In this document: one piece after another, positions 54,680-63,883 of the stretch
Numbering within the stretch: position 1 is the stretch's first letter
How the letters are laid out: the number at the start of each line of letters is the position of its first letter
DNA from: Methanospirillum stamsii
Lineage (GTDB): Archaea > Halobacteriota > Methanomicrobia > Methanomicrobiales > Methanospirillaceae
Direction: 5' to 3'
DNA: 64,000 bases
Assembly: GCF_046244385.1 (NCBI RefSeq)
Contig: NZ_CP176366.1
Coordinates: forward strand, 3,224,001 to 3,288,000
Program-made: the position numbers and the translations under genes
Notes under the pieces: model-generated
What the model was told of the DNA's origin: nothing
The model's input: the letters and a program-made list of their open reading frames with translations, nothing else
Databases searched by the model: none

Positions 54680-54705
54680 ACTTCAAAGTAGTCTACTTCA
54701 GAGTA
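54679..54705. promoter_or_regulatory. Tandem palindromic operator at start codon of ATPase copy 2
   Basis: TACTTCAAAGTA (54679-54690), spacer GTC, and TACTTCAGAGTA (54694-54705). Spacing and position relative to the ATG are exactly those of copy 1. The T-to-C change appears in both halves of this copy, so the two half sites have changed in step. This supports a protein-binding site. Confidence 0.6.
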
Positions 54706-55386
54706 TATTTATTGTATTGTGGGGATTGATGGATTTTAAATTCAGGATTTCCGGATCTGAAAAGAAAACAATTATCGTTATATCAAATTTAGAATTGAAA
54801 TTCGCTTTATAATTATTAACCTAGAACATTTTCAAGGAAATGTTTTTTGTTAGTTTAACCTTGCTCCTGAAAGTCCATTATCTTAACATTGGGGAGCGGT
54901 ATCCCCCACATAATTAAAAAATGATCTAAAATCATGATTTTTATTATGAATATCCGTGGCCAGATATGGACCCACATAAAAGGTCATTATCCTATGATAA
55001 TCCATCATTCAAGGATTCCATAGGATAGATTTGTTCTTTAATAGCATCCGGATATAAATCCAGATTTTTCAGCGGAAATCGGATTTAAAAGGTAAATTAA
55101 TGAGGTTTAGGATCTTGAAATCATGTGATATACAATATGGTAAATATGAGCGTTAAATTCAATAATAAGGCTGATTTTTTTTGATGGAAAAGGAGGGAGC
55201 ATATATTATTCTCCAGTTAATAAATAGTAGAACTGAATTCCCATTAAGAATCTTTTAAAACTCTCAATTCAGTTTCTGGAATACCATTTTTTCTATTGCA
55301 TGGCAAATTTTTATCTAGCTTAATAAGTAATGTACATCCTGAAACTACAAATAGAATACCATTCTCTTCCTTGAAAAACATTGATT
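54706..55386. other. Intergenic region upstream of the epimerase gene
   Basis: About 680 bases without a convincing gene. It contains a third GGAGCGGTATCCCCCAC word near 54895, as in the ATPase-module spacers, and CTATTGCATGGCA at 55293, which recurs at 58906. AT-rich stretches near 55330-55380 may hold the promoter of the epimerase operon. Confidence 0.4.
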
Positions 55387-56301
55387 ATGAAGTATATTAT
55401 TACAGGGGGTGCCGGATTTATCGGATCTCACATCGCAGAGTCTCTGGCATCAAATCATGAAGTTGTCGTGATTGATAACCTCTTTAGTGGGAAGATAGAA
55501 AATATTAATAATCTTCCTATCATTTTTGAAAACAGATCAATAACAGACCTTGCTTTTTTGAAACGGATTTTTGAGGGTGCAGACGGAGTATTCCACCAAG
55601 CTGCTATCACATCAGTTCCCCGTTCTGTAAAGGATCCTCTTCCTACCAATGAGGCAAATATCACCGGAACACTCAATGTGTTAGTTGCTGCAAAAGAGAT
55701 GAATGTTCGAAAAGTGGTTTTTGCGTCCTCATCATCGGTATATGGTGATACTCCGGTTCTTCCAAAAACCGAAAGTATGACTCCAAACCCCCTTTCACCC
55801 TATGGGATTTCTAAATTAACCGGGGAGCAGTATTGCAGGGTTTTTTCTGAACTCTACGGACTGAAAACGGTAGCTCTCCGGTATTTCAATGTGTTTGGTC
55901 CTCGCCAGGACCCAAAATCAGAATATTCGGCGGTAATTCCAAAGTTTATTACCAGGATCCTAAAACATGAATCTCCGACAATTTATGGTGACGGGGAGCA
56001 GACCCGGGATTTTACCTATGTGAAAGATGTGGTCCAGGCGAATATCCGGGCCATGGAGAGCGATGTACAGGGAATTTTTAATGTAGCCTACTGTCAGCGA
56101 ATCACTCTCAACTCACTCGCTTCATTCATAATGGAAATTACCGGGAATACAGTCCCGGTTTTGTATGATCCACCCCGTCCGGGAGATATTCGGGATTCAC
56201 TCGCGGATATTGGACGAATACAGAATGAACTCAAATATAAACCCGGTTACACCGTAAAAACAGGACTTGAAGAGACGATAACATGGTATCAGAATCAGTA
56301 A
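55387..56301 (+). CDS. NAD-dependent nucleotide-sugar 4-epimerase (SDR family)
   Basis: The extended SDR enzyme has the NAD motif GGAGFIGSHIAESL at residues 7-20, the catalytic YxxxK in SPYGISKLTGEQYC, the Ser in VFASSSSVYGDTP, and the C-terminal GDGEQTRDFTYVKDV. The family includes UDP-GlcNAc and UDP-Glc 4-epimerases; UDP-N-acetylglucosamine is favoured because a UDP-HexNAc dehydrogenase-like gene overlaps it. Length (304 aa) is standard. The ATG at 55387 (MKYIITGGAG) is chosen over a TTG two codons earlier. It is the first gene of a nucleotide-sugar operon. Confidence 0.9.
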   Translation: MKYIITGGAGFIGSHIAESLASNHEVVVIDNLFSGKIENINNLPIIFENRSITDLAFLKRIFEGADGVFHQAAITSVPRSVKDPLPTNEANITGTLNVLVAAKEMNVRKVVFASSSSVYGDTPVLPKTESMTPNPLSPYGISKLTGEQYCRVFSELYGLKTVALRYFNVFGPRQDPKSEYSAVIPKFITRILKHESPTIYGDGEQTRDFTYVKDVVQANIRAMESDVQGIFNVAYCQRITLNSLASFIMEITGNTVPVLYDPPRPGDIRDSLADIGRIQNELKYKPGYTVKTGLEETITWYQNQ

Positions 56302-57539
56302 ATGGCAAGGTTGTATGTGTGGTCGGGCTTGGATATGTAGGTCTGCCACTTGCAGAGGCTTTTGCAGAGCACATACACACAATTGGATTTGACATCGACC
56401 AGAGAAAAATTGAGAACCTGAAAAATTCAGGATCAAAGATTACTGCCACTTCAGATCCACAGCAGATAAAAAATGCCGATGTAGTGCTGATCTGTGTGCC
56501 AACCCCGGTAACAAAAGCGAAAGACCCGGATCTCAAACCAGTTGTTTCAGCTGCAACGGTTATCGGACAAAATCTGAAACCAGGTGCAATTGTTGTCCTG
56601 GAATCCACCGTGTATCCCGGTGTGACTGAAGAAATTATGGTACCAGTCCTGGAGCAGGAATCCGGGATGCAATGTGGAAAAGAGTTTTTCGTCGGGTATT
56701 CACCGGAGCGGATTAATCCAAATGATGATGAACATACCATAGATAAGATTACGAAGATCGTCTCCGGGATGGATACCCGGACGACAGATACGCTCTGCGA
56801 ACTTTATAGTCTGGTTACAACCGTGTATCGGGCACCGAATATCAAAACGGCTGAGGCTGCAAAAGTTATTGAAAATATTCAGCGGGATCTCAATATTGCC
56901 CTGATGAATGAGCTCTCGATTATCTTCTCCCGTCTTGGAATAAACACCAAAGATGTTCTCGATGCAGCAGGTACAAAATGGAATTTTCATCATTACCGCC
57001 CAGGTCTTGTCGGTGGTCACTGCATTCCTGTTGATCCCTATTATCTGGTATACAAAGCCGAAGAGATCGGATATCATCCGCAGGTGATTCTTGCTGGTCG
57101 GGCGATTAATGACTCGATGCCGAAACATGTAGCAGAGCTAGCAATCAAGGGGCTGAATGAAGCGGGGAAAGTGATCAAGGGATCCAAAGTGCTCATTATG
57201 GGAGTAACATACAAAGAAAATGTGCCAGACACCAGGGAGTCACCAGTCGAAGAGATGGTTAAGGAACTTAATGAGTTTCATATTGATGTATATGGATATG
57301 ATCCGTTGTTGAATCATGAAGCCATTAATCGGTTTGGAGCCAAAGCTATCGAGCGACTTGATGGTACTGATTTTAAGATGGATGCGATAGTAGTTAATGC
57401 CCCACATAATGTGTTTAAAAAATTAGCAATAAAGGATATCCTGTCATTATGTAATGGCAAGCCTGTTCTTGTTGATGTTGCGGGAATGTTCCGTGATTGT
57501 GGAGATGTGCGGGAAGGGTGTTACTATCGGACGCTATGA
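56283..57539 (+). CDS. UDP-N-acetyl hexosamine 6-dehydrogenase (UDP-glucose/GDP-mannose dehydrogenase family)
   Basis: The 418-residue enzyme oxidises UDP-N-acetylhexosamine to the uronic acid in two NAD steps. It shows VCVVGLGYVGLPLAEAF at 10-26, the central helix motif TAEAAKVIENIQRDLNIA, the catalytic Cys in GGHCIPVDPYYLVYKA (about residue 247), and the C-terminal domain with VLIMGVTYKENVPDTRESP. This is the WecC/WbpA/WbpO/TviB group; the exact sugar is not fixed by the sequence. Its start overlaps the end of the epimerase gene by 19 bases, so the two act together in sugar activation. Confidence 0.9.
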   Translation: MVSESVNGKVVCVVGLGYVGLPLAEAFAEHIHTIGFDIDQRKIENLKNSGSKITATSDPQQIKNADVVLICVPTPVTKAKDPDLKPVVSAATVIGQNLKPGAIVVLESTVYPGVTEEIMVPVLEQESGMQCGKEFFVGYSPERINPNDDEHTIDKITKIVSGMDTRTTDTLCELYSLVTTVYRAPNIKTAEAAKVIENIQRDLNIALMNELSIIFSRLGINTKDVLDAAGTKWNFHHYRPGLVGGHCIPVDPYYLVYKAEEIGYHPQVILAGRAINDSMPKHVAELAIKGLNEAGKVIKGSKVLIMGVTYKENVPDTRESPVEEMVKELNEFHIDVYGYDPLLNHEAINRFGAKAIERLDGTDFKMDAIVVNAPHNVFKKLAIKDILSLCNGKPVLVDVAGMFRDCGDVREGCYYRTL

Positions 57540-57786
57540 TGGGGTTAATTTCAGAGTTTTAAATTGCGATCAATATGGTAAGTCTGTTGCCGACCTATCA
57601 CTACAATGCTAAATTAGATCTGGATAATGTGGATATTTTTTCCCTTAATAAGTTGATTATCAGACTCAAATTTATTTTTCTGTTTAGAGGATGCAGCATA
57701 ACAAAAATATGGGTTCCACCAGAGCATAATTACCGTCCAATAGGATTTAATTCTAAGGATAATCTTTTAAAATTAGTCTCTTCGTA
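57540..57786. other. Spacer with doubtful frame
   Basis: A 74-codon frame (57575-57799) is open on the plus strand and contains WVPPEHNYRPIGF, but it overlaps the end of the acetyltransferase gene, has no ribosome binding site and no known family. It is more likely non-coding. Confidence 0.3.
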
Positions 57787-58458
57787 TCATTGGTTTTGAG
57801 TTATGCAACTGCCTCTTGAATTGGTTTTGAAAAAAATTTCGGTTCCCTTATTGATATGTTTTCCAGAATTATTATCACTAATTTTTTTTGCTGGATTACC
57901 TGCAACCGTAATATTTTTTTCAAGAATTGATTTATTCACTATTGCTCCAGCGCCAATGGCAACACCATCGGCGATAGTAATATCTCCAAATATTTTCACA
58001 CCGGGTGCTATGTATGTATCATTTCCAATCTGCGGAGCTCTATTTTGTTTTGATGTTGCTCCAATATTTACATCAACATGAATTCTACAATTAGATCCAA
58101 TTTTTACAAAATTACTTATTACAATTGTGCCTCTATGAACAATTGCAAGACCAGGGCCAAAACAATTGGGAGGGATTGTAAAGCCTAATCGAACTGACAT
58201 TCGATGAAAATGTAACAGGTGGTAAAAAAATAATGGTTTCCAGAGAAAGGAATTTCTACAATTTTTATAAAATTCAACTTTTCTTAATAGTCTTTGAAAT
58301 TGCCAGGTTTCATCCCCAACAATTTTAGGTTTTTTTCGATTATATCCCAAGGATAATCTATCACACTCAAGAAAAAAATGTAGATCACTTTTTGATGCAA
58401 TTTGGGTCGGAAGTGAATTTTCGGAATATAATTCAGATACTTTTAAAAAAATTTTCAT
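57787..58458 (-). CDS. Serine acetyltransferase-like hexapeptide-repeat protein
   Basis: The 223-residue protein has an N-terminal helical part and a left-handed beta helix from about 110 (FGPGLAIVHRGTIVISN, IGSNCRIHVDVNIGAT, IGNDTYIAPGVKIFGDITI, IGAGAIVNKSI), with the catalytic His in the AIVHRGT segment. This is the CysE type of acetyltransferase. In glycan clusters such enzymes often acetylate sugars; in an isolated place serine acetylation is also possible. It converges on the nucleotide-sugar dehydrogenase gene. Confidence 0.82.
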   Translation of the reverse strand: MKIFLKVSELYSENSLPTQIASKSDLHFFLECDRLSLGYNRKKPKIVGDETWQFQRLLRKVEFYKNCRNSFLWKPLFFYHLLHFHRMSVRLGFTIPPNCFGPGLAIVHRGTIVISNFVKIGSNCRIHVDVNIGATSKQNRAPQIGNDTYIAPGVKIFGDITIADGVAIGAGAIVNKSILEKNITVAGNPAKKISDNNSGKHINKGTEIFFKTNSRGSCITQNQ

Positions 58459-59319
58459 AATAATACTATTACTGAAACTTTAATAAATTCAACTCACTTT
58501 CATATTAAATTTCTCTTAATCAGAATATGATTAACACCCACATTTGAATATTCGACGGAAAAGATATTGCCCTCATTTCACATAAGGGCAAGTTTGAATC
58601 ATTCTTAAATTGTATTTTTTTTATATTTGGTACTTGGCTATAGTAGAATAACAAAAGAGGGTCACCCTTCTCATTTTATTCTACATTAGATTCTCATAGA
58701 TTTTCGAGGATATCCGCTTCACCCATAACCGTAAATAATGATTTTGAATTCAATCATATCAGTAAATATATGAAAGAAAATAAAAACGGTCTAATTTGTG
58801 GATCGGCAGGATATGATACCTTCTCGAGATAAATTTTCTCCAAATTATTTATCATCTTAACGTAAAATCACCATTAAAAATTTTAATTTCTCAACCTTCT
58901 TTTGACTATTGCATGGCATATTCTTATATCTCATAAATTATAGAAAACATAATGTAATTATAGAAATGAGTCTAACCTTTATTCAGAAAGTAGTTAACAT
59001 AAAACATATGAGAGATGGGGTGTTAAATTCATCAATAATAACATAATTAAGATGTCTTCTAGTCAGAAATCATGAAGTTATTATGATTGATTAATTATTA
59101 TCAAGCAGTGCAGTTTTCATCCAATATACCATTTACAACTGGTATGCACCTTCTGCTAGGAGAGGTTCATATGGATATCGGCCCTGAAGCACAATATAAT
59201 CAATTAATTACTAATATGGCATAGAAATTTAGTGAATCAAATCATAAAAATATATACCGATTTATTCAACTATCTTAAAAGAAAATATTGCTGCATATTT
59301 TATTTGTAAGAGGCAAAAT
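58459..59319. other. Long intergenic region with gene remnant
   Basis: About 860 bases. No intact gene is seen. Part of it (58906-59091) resembles the upstream flank and first codons of the epimerase gene at 55.3-55.5 kb and is listed separately. The rest is AT-rich with no frame of protein character. Confidence 0.45.
58906..59091 (+). pseudogene. Remnant of the epimerase promoter and 5' coding end
   Basis: CTATTGCATGGCA at 58906 recurs from 55293, and AATCATGAAGTT followed by TGATTGAT at 59068 recurs from 55453, where it codes for NHEVVVID near the NAD site. The distance between the two words is 162 bases here and 160 there. The DNA between is strongly diverged and the frame is closed after ID. 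It is best explained as the decayed 5' end of a second SDR epimerase gene. Confidence 0.5.
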
Positions 59320-60666
59320 TTGATAGGAAATATTGAAGATCAATTTAGAAAAATTTTATTAAATCGAATAAAAATTAGAAACAGCAGAGAATATTTAGAA
59401 ATTTTGGGATTATCGAACCCAGATTTGCTTAGTAGTTTTATTATGCAAAAAAGAGATGAACTTTATTTGCATGCTTATTATCACACACGTTATTATAATC
59501 AAGTTTTCCAAAAAATCGGTTTAATCAAAAACGGAAAAGTAGATCATGAAAAAATTCCAGAAATACCCATTTTAACCAAAGATATTATTCGAAATAATAA
59601 TCAAAATCTAATTTCAGATGACTCCCATAAACGAAAATTTTTTTACAACTCATCAGGTGGTTCAACAGGTGAACCAATCAGATTGATTCAGGACGATTAT
59701 TATTTAAAATGGAGGAATGCGACTAATAATTTTTACTATCAAAATATCCTGAATGTCGACGAGCCAATGGTAAAGAAAGTAATACTTTGGGGATCTGAAA
59801 GAGATCTTTTTAAAGGCGGGATTGACTTCAAAACAAGGCTCCAGAACAAACTTACCAATTCTGTTTTTTTAAACAGTTTTAAGATGACAGAAGAGGACAT
59901 TAGCAAAAATATTCAAAAAATTAATTCATTTAAGCCTGAAATATTACGAGGATATGCCGGTTCTCTTTTTGAGTTGTGTAATTATGCAGAACAGAAAAAA
60001 ATCTCATTATATTCTCCAAAAATAATCGTCAGTGCAGCAGAAAACCTATCCGATAGAATGAGAGCAACTATTGAGTCAAACTTTGGTACCAAAGTTTTCA
60101 ACTTTTATGGTTCAAGAGAAGTAAGTAATTTATCTGGCGAATGTGAAAAAGGTCTACTGCACTCATTTCAATTCTGGAACTATATTGAAGTGCTAGATAA
60201 CTATAATCAAAAGGTCAAGGAAGGAGAAGAAGGTAAAATAATTGTTACAAATCTTTTTAACTACTCAATGCCTTTGATACGATTTGAAATCGGAGATATG
60301 GCAATTCTTGGGCCGGAAACATGCTCATGTGGAAGTGTTTTGCCCACTCTAAAAAAAGTAACTGGGAGAATTACAGATCATTTCACTTTAGAGAATGGAG
60401 CAATAATTCATGGGGAGTATTTTTCGCACTTATTTTATTTAAAAGATTGGGTAAAATCATTTCAAGTTATTCAAGAAGATTATTCATTAATTAGGATAAA
60501 AATTGTAATTAAGGATAAAATTAACCTAATAGATCAAGCAGACATTGAAGAAAAAATAAAATTGGTAATGGGCTCAAATTCTATTATCACATGGGAGATC
60601 GTAAAAACCATCCCAAAAACACAAAGTGGTAAGTACAGATATACTAAATCTTTGATCACGAGATAA
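59320..60666 (+). CDS. PaaK/CapK-like adenylate-forming enzyme
   Basis: The 448-residue protein has the AMP-binding phosphate loop FYNSSGGSTGEPIRL near 107-121, the adenine region VFNFYGSREVSN, the IRFEIGDMAI motif near 325 and the C-terminal KTQSGKYRYTKSL with the conserved Lys. This is the phenylacetate-CoA ligase superfamily branch that occurs in capsule clusters. It activates a carboxylic acid by adenylation, perhaps a uronic acid or an acyl donor for the glycan; the substrate is unknown. The probable start is a TTG at 59320 with AGAGG about eight bases upstream. Confidence 0.85.
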   Translation: MIGNIEDQFRKILLNRIKIRNSREYLEILGLSNPDLLSSFIMQKRDELYLHAYYHTRYYNQVFQKIGLIKNGKVDHEKIPEIPILTKDIIRNNNQNLISDDSHKRKFFYNSSGGSTGEPIRLIQDDYYLKWRNATNNFYYQNILNVDEPMVKKVILWGSERDLFKGGIDFKTRLQNKLTNSVFLNSFKMTEEDISKNIQKINSFKPEILRGYAGSLFELCNYAEQKKISLYSPKIIVSAAENLSDRMRATIESNFGTKVFNFYGSREVSNLSGECEKGLLHSFQFWNYIEVLDNYNQKVKEGEEGKIIVTNLFNYSMPLIRFEIGDMAILGPETCSCGSVLPTLKKVTGRITDHFTLENGAIIHGEYFSHLFYLKDWVKSFQVIQEDYSLIRIKIVIKDKINLIDQADIEEKIKLVMGSNSIITWEIVKTIPKTQSGKYRYTKSLITR

Positions 60667-60853
60667 GCATGGGGGGTTAGCATACTTCAGAATTTATTAT
60701 TTGTCTTCGCTATGAATCTCCATTTCTCCTGAAAGCAACCGAAAAGTAATGAATATTATGAATCGCAATCCGATCCGGATTGAGGTAAAGGCCAATTTCA
60801 TCAATAAAAATGCGGTAGTGAAGGAATAGTGTAATTTTCATAGGTTGTTGGAA

Positions 60854-61810
60854 ATGGATGTAATAATTGTTGTTCATACAGAATTTGGGTATATACACAA
60901 CTATGAGGTTGTATATGATAAAAACGCAACAAATGGGGTGAATAAAGGTGTATTTAACCTTATAAAATTGGCAGATAAATATGGGGCCAAGATTACCTTT
61001 GCAGTTATGCCAGAGGTTGTAAAGAGTTTCCCGAGAGATATTGAGCATGAAATCGGTTTACATATTCATGCTGGATGGGAAGAATCTAGACGGAACAATC
61101 TAACTTATCACGTGGGAGATCGATATCTTCGTGAACATTGTGATCAATCCTTAACTTCCACACTCTTGAGAGAGTATCCTTATCATGAACAACTTGAGAT
61201 GATACAAGTTGGATCTGAATATCTTGAGGATTCATTTGGTGAAAAACCAACAACCTTTGTCGCAGGTCGCTGGGCAATAGATAATAGGACGATTCGGGCT
61301 TTAGTTAATTCAAGGATGGAAAGAGACTGTTCAGCACCTGCACATTCACCTCCATGTCATCACGACTGGTCTAAGCTCCCAAGAATTTGTATGCCCTATC
61401 ACCCCTCCGAAAATGATTATCAAATTAATGGAGATCTTCCCCTTCTTATTGTGCCCATCTCACAGATGCTTTTTGCAGGGAATGTAAATCCTGAAGTTGC
61501 TCCTAAAGTTGGTCTCTCTTGGTTGAAAGCATGTTTTTATGAATATTATATGCAAAGTATGCCCCTATTCCAGATTTGTTTACATTCTCCCAGCATGACA
61601 GATCCTTATTTCCTAACAGTAATGGATGAATTTTTAAAATATATTTCAAAGTATTCTAATATCAATTATGTTTACTCACGAGAAGTTTATGAATATCCTT
61701 ATGTTGCCCCCTCAACTATGATTAGTCCATATATATTAGGATTAAATAAAAAAATACTTAAAAATACCTTCGAATCGATAAAATTAAAATTTCAGAAAAA
61801 GTTATTATGA
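60854..61810 (+). CDS. Polysaccharide deacetylase-like protein
   Basis: The 318-residue protein starts MDVIIVVHTEFGYIHNYE and has GLHIHAGWEESRR (metal-binding His pair), TTFVAGRWAIDNRTIRAL and QICLHSPSMTDPYF near the end, features of the NodB-like TIM barrel family. The early motif has HTEFG where NodB has a catalytic Asp, so activity may be altered. The ATG at 60854 follows GTTGTTGGAA; a TTG at 60845 is an alternative. It overlaps the next gene by four bases (ATGA), so both are one operon. Confidence 0.75.
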   Translation: MDVIIVVHTEFGYIHNYEVVYDKNATNGVNKGVFNLIKLADKYGAKITFAVMPEVVKSFPRDIEHEIGLHIHAGWEESRRNNLTYHVGDRYLREHCDQSLTSTLLREYPYHEQLEMIQVGSEYLEDSFGEKPTTFVAGRWAIDNRTIRALVNSRMERDCSAPAHSPPCHHDWSKLPRICMPYHPSENDYQINGDLPLLIVPISQMLFAGNVNPEVAPKVGLSWLKACFYEYYMQSMPLFQICLHSPSMTDPYFLTVMDEFLKYISKYSNINYVYSREVYEYPYVAPSTMISPYILGLNKKILKNTFESIKLKFQKKLL

Positions 61811-63120
61811 TACATATCCTCGCTTCAAAAATTATATCTTTGATTTGTTTTTTTTATGAGAAAGTTTTCCTTAGGAAAGCGAACCTAGATGTGGAAAATT
61901 TCATAAAAAACCTTTCATTTGTGGGCTTGGGTACAATCATAGGAACAATATTTTCAGTTACTTATAATATTCTTGCAGGGCGTTTGTTAGGTCCTTCGGA
62001 ATATGGGACTTTTACCTTGATACAATCAGTGGCAATGTTTCTTTACATTCCAATGTTGCTGGGTTTTTCTTCAGCAATGGTAAAATATAATTCAGAAAAA
62101 ATTGATTTTATCAGGCAGAGGTGTATCCTCTCGACAACGTATGCCTTAATAATTCTGTTTACTGTAATCACACTGTTTCTATATGCAGTTTTTTCAAAAT
62201 ATATTATTGCAATTTTCTCAATAACTTATGAAATATTCGTTTTTGCAGTCATCTTTTCAATATCATATGTCTTTTATACACTTATGACGAGTAGTGTTAG
62301 AAGTCTCCATAAATTTAGGGAGTACTCATTGACAAATTCAATTTTTCCCGCATTACAATTAATATTATTATCGGTTTTTATATATGCGATTAACGATCTC
62401 TCCTTTAAATCTCCTCTTTTTTCGATGATAATTACATATGTAATAACGGGAGGAATTCTCCTGGTATATTTAAGAAAATATATTAAAATAGAATTTAGTA
62501 TGCCAATGGCTAAAAAACTATACCGATTCAGTATATATTCCCTCATGGGAGGGATATCTTCAATATTTTATTTAAATATCGGAAAAATTGTAATAAATAT
62601 GTTTCTACCTGTATCACAAGTAGGAATATATTATGCATTTAATTATGCATTTACAGCATTTATATTTCTAATTACTATGATCTTTACTACGGTTTTTTTC
62701 CCTGTAGCTTCTATGTGTAACAATAAAGGTATGTTATTCAATCGTATCAATAAAATTATACTATTATTAATTGTATTTGGTCTTCCGCTTACATGGATTT
62801 CAGGGTACATAATATTAATGATGTACGGTCCTGACTATCCATTTGATTTACCCCTCATGATTTTCTTTTCCATAGCGGGCATATGTATATCGGTTGATCA
62901 GTTATATGGGCAATTATTGTGTTCTACTGGAGTAAATGGAGCAAAATTGACTTCTTATGCTGCTGTTGTCATGGCAATAGTAAACATAAGTCTTTGTTTT
63001 CTATTAATTCCAGGAATTGGTATCATTGGGGCCGTTATCGCGACAATCATTTCATATTTATTTTCGATTGGCATAATGTTGTTTAAATGTAAAAAATTTA
63101 TTCATTTTATTGATCAATAG
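61807..63120 (+). CDS. Oligosaccharide flippase (Wzx/PST family), second
   Basis: The 437-residue protein has about 12-14 hydrophobic helices. The N-terminus contains FVGLGTIIGTIFSVTYNIL followed by GRLLGPSEYGTFTLIQS, a flippase hallmark. It probably exports the lipid-linked glycan built by this cluster, separate from the flippase at 30.5 kb. Its stop at 63118 overlaps the ribosome binding site of the following gene. Confidence 0.88.
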   Translation: MIHILASKIISLICFFYEKVFLRKANLDVENFIKNLSFVGLGTIIGTIFSVTYNILAGRLLGPSEYGTFTLIQSVAMFLYIPMLLGFSSAMVKYNSEKIDFIRQRCILSTTYALIILFTVITLFLYAVFSKYIIAIFSITYEIFVFAVIFSISYVFYTLMTSSVRSLHKFREYSLTNSIFPALQLILLSVFIYAINDLSFKSPLFSMIITYVITGGILLVYLRKYIKIEFSMPMAKKLYRFSIYSLMGGISSIFYLNIGKIVINMFLPVSQVGIYYAFNYAFTAFIFLITMIFTTVFFPVASMCNNKGMLFNRINKIILLLIVFGLPLTWISGYIILMMYGPDYPFDLPLMIFFSIAGICISVDQLYGQLLCSTGVNGAKLTSYAAVVMAIVNISLCFLLIPGIGIIGAVIATIISYLFSIGIMLFKCKKFIHFIDQ

Positions 63121-63133
63121 GAGGATTTTTACT

Positions 63134-63883
63134 ATGATAGAAATTGAAAATTCAAGATTTATTTTTAAAACTAAGACAATATGGTTTAGTGAAGTCCCAT
63201 TTGACATAGAGGGATTTGATCAAGTATCATTTAATGCATGTAAAATGAATGTTGATTTGAAGGGTTTTTTTAAAAAATCGTTTACAACTCAAATAATTGA
63301 TCTAACGCAAGATCTTGAGACAATATGGAAAAAAATGGATAAATCTTCTTGTAGATATTCAATTAATAAAGCAAAAAAAGATGGAGTAAATATTATACTA
63401 AATCAGGAGTATGATTCCTTTTGCAGTATAAACTCCGAATTTAGAGAATTAAAAGGTCTTCCAAATTATGCGATAAGTTCTGACTTTATGAAAAAATATG
63501 GGGTTTTATTTTTGTCTACATTTAATGAAAAAATCATCGGAGGTCAATTTTACTTATGTAATGGAAAAAATATTCGATGGATGTTGGGTGCATCTAGAAG
63601 ACTAGAGGAAACGGGTCAAATAAGAACATTAGTTGGTAATGCAAACCGATTGATGATTTGGGAGGCAATTAATTATGCTAAAGAAAGGGGTATAGATAAT
63701 TTTGATTTGGGGGGGTATTATGTTGGAGAAAAACAAGATAATGAAAAAGAAAATATTAATTTTTTTAAAAAGTCATTTGGTGGTGAATTGACAACACTCT
63801 ATAATTATGATAAAGATTATTCCAAACTATATTCTATTGCCAAAAAATTGGGTATAATGTATAACCGGTTTATTAAAAACTAA
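63134..63883 (+). CDS. FemAB/GNAT-type aminoacyl or acyl transferase-like protein
   Basis: The 249-residue protein has SCRYSINKAKKDGVNI early and IGGQFYLCNGKNIRWMLGASR and LMIWEAINYAKERGIDNFDLGGY later, like the GNAT folds of FemAB and related peptidyl-transferases. Such proteins are found in surface-polysaccharide clusters and may add amino acids or acyl groups to sugars. The ATG at 63134 has a strong AGGAGG (63119-63124), which also overlaps the flippase stop. An earlier TTG at 63110 is rejected. Confidence 0.75.
   Translation: MIEIENSRFIFKTKTIWFSEVPFDIEGFDQVSFNACKMNVDLKGFFKKSFTTQIIDLTQDLETIWKKMDKSSCRYSINKAKKDGVNIILNQEYDSFCSINSEFRELKGLPNYAISSDFMKKYGVLFLSTFNEKIIGGQFYLCNGKNIRWMLGASRRLEETGQIRTLVGNANRLMIWEAINYAKERGIDNFDLGGYYVGEKQDNEKENINFFKKSFGGELTTLYNYDKDYSKLYSIAKKLGIMYNRFIKN

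Noticed and set aside
57575..57799. 74-codon plus-strand frame
   Set aside because: It overlaps the convergent acetyltransferase gene, has no ribosome binding site and no recognisable motif.
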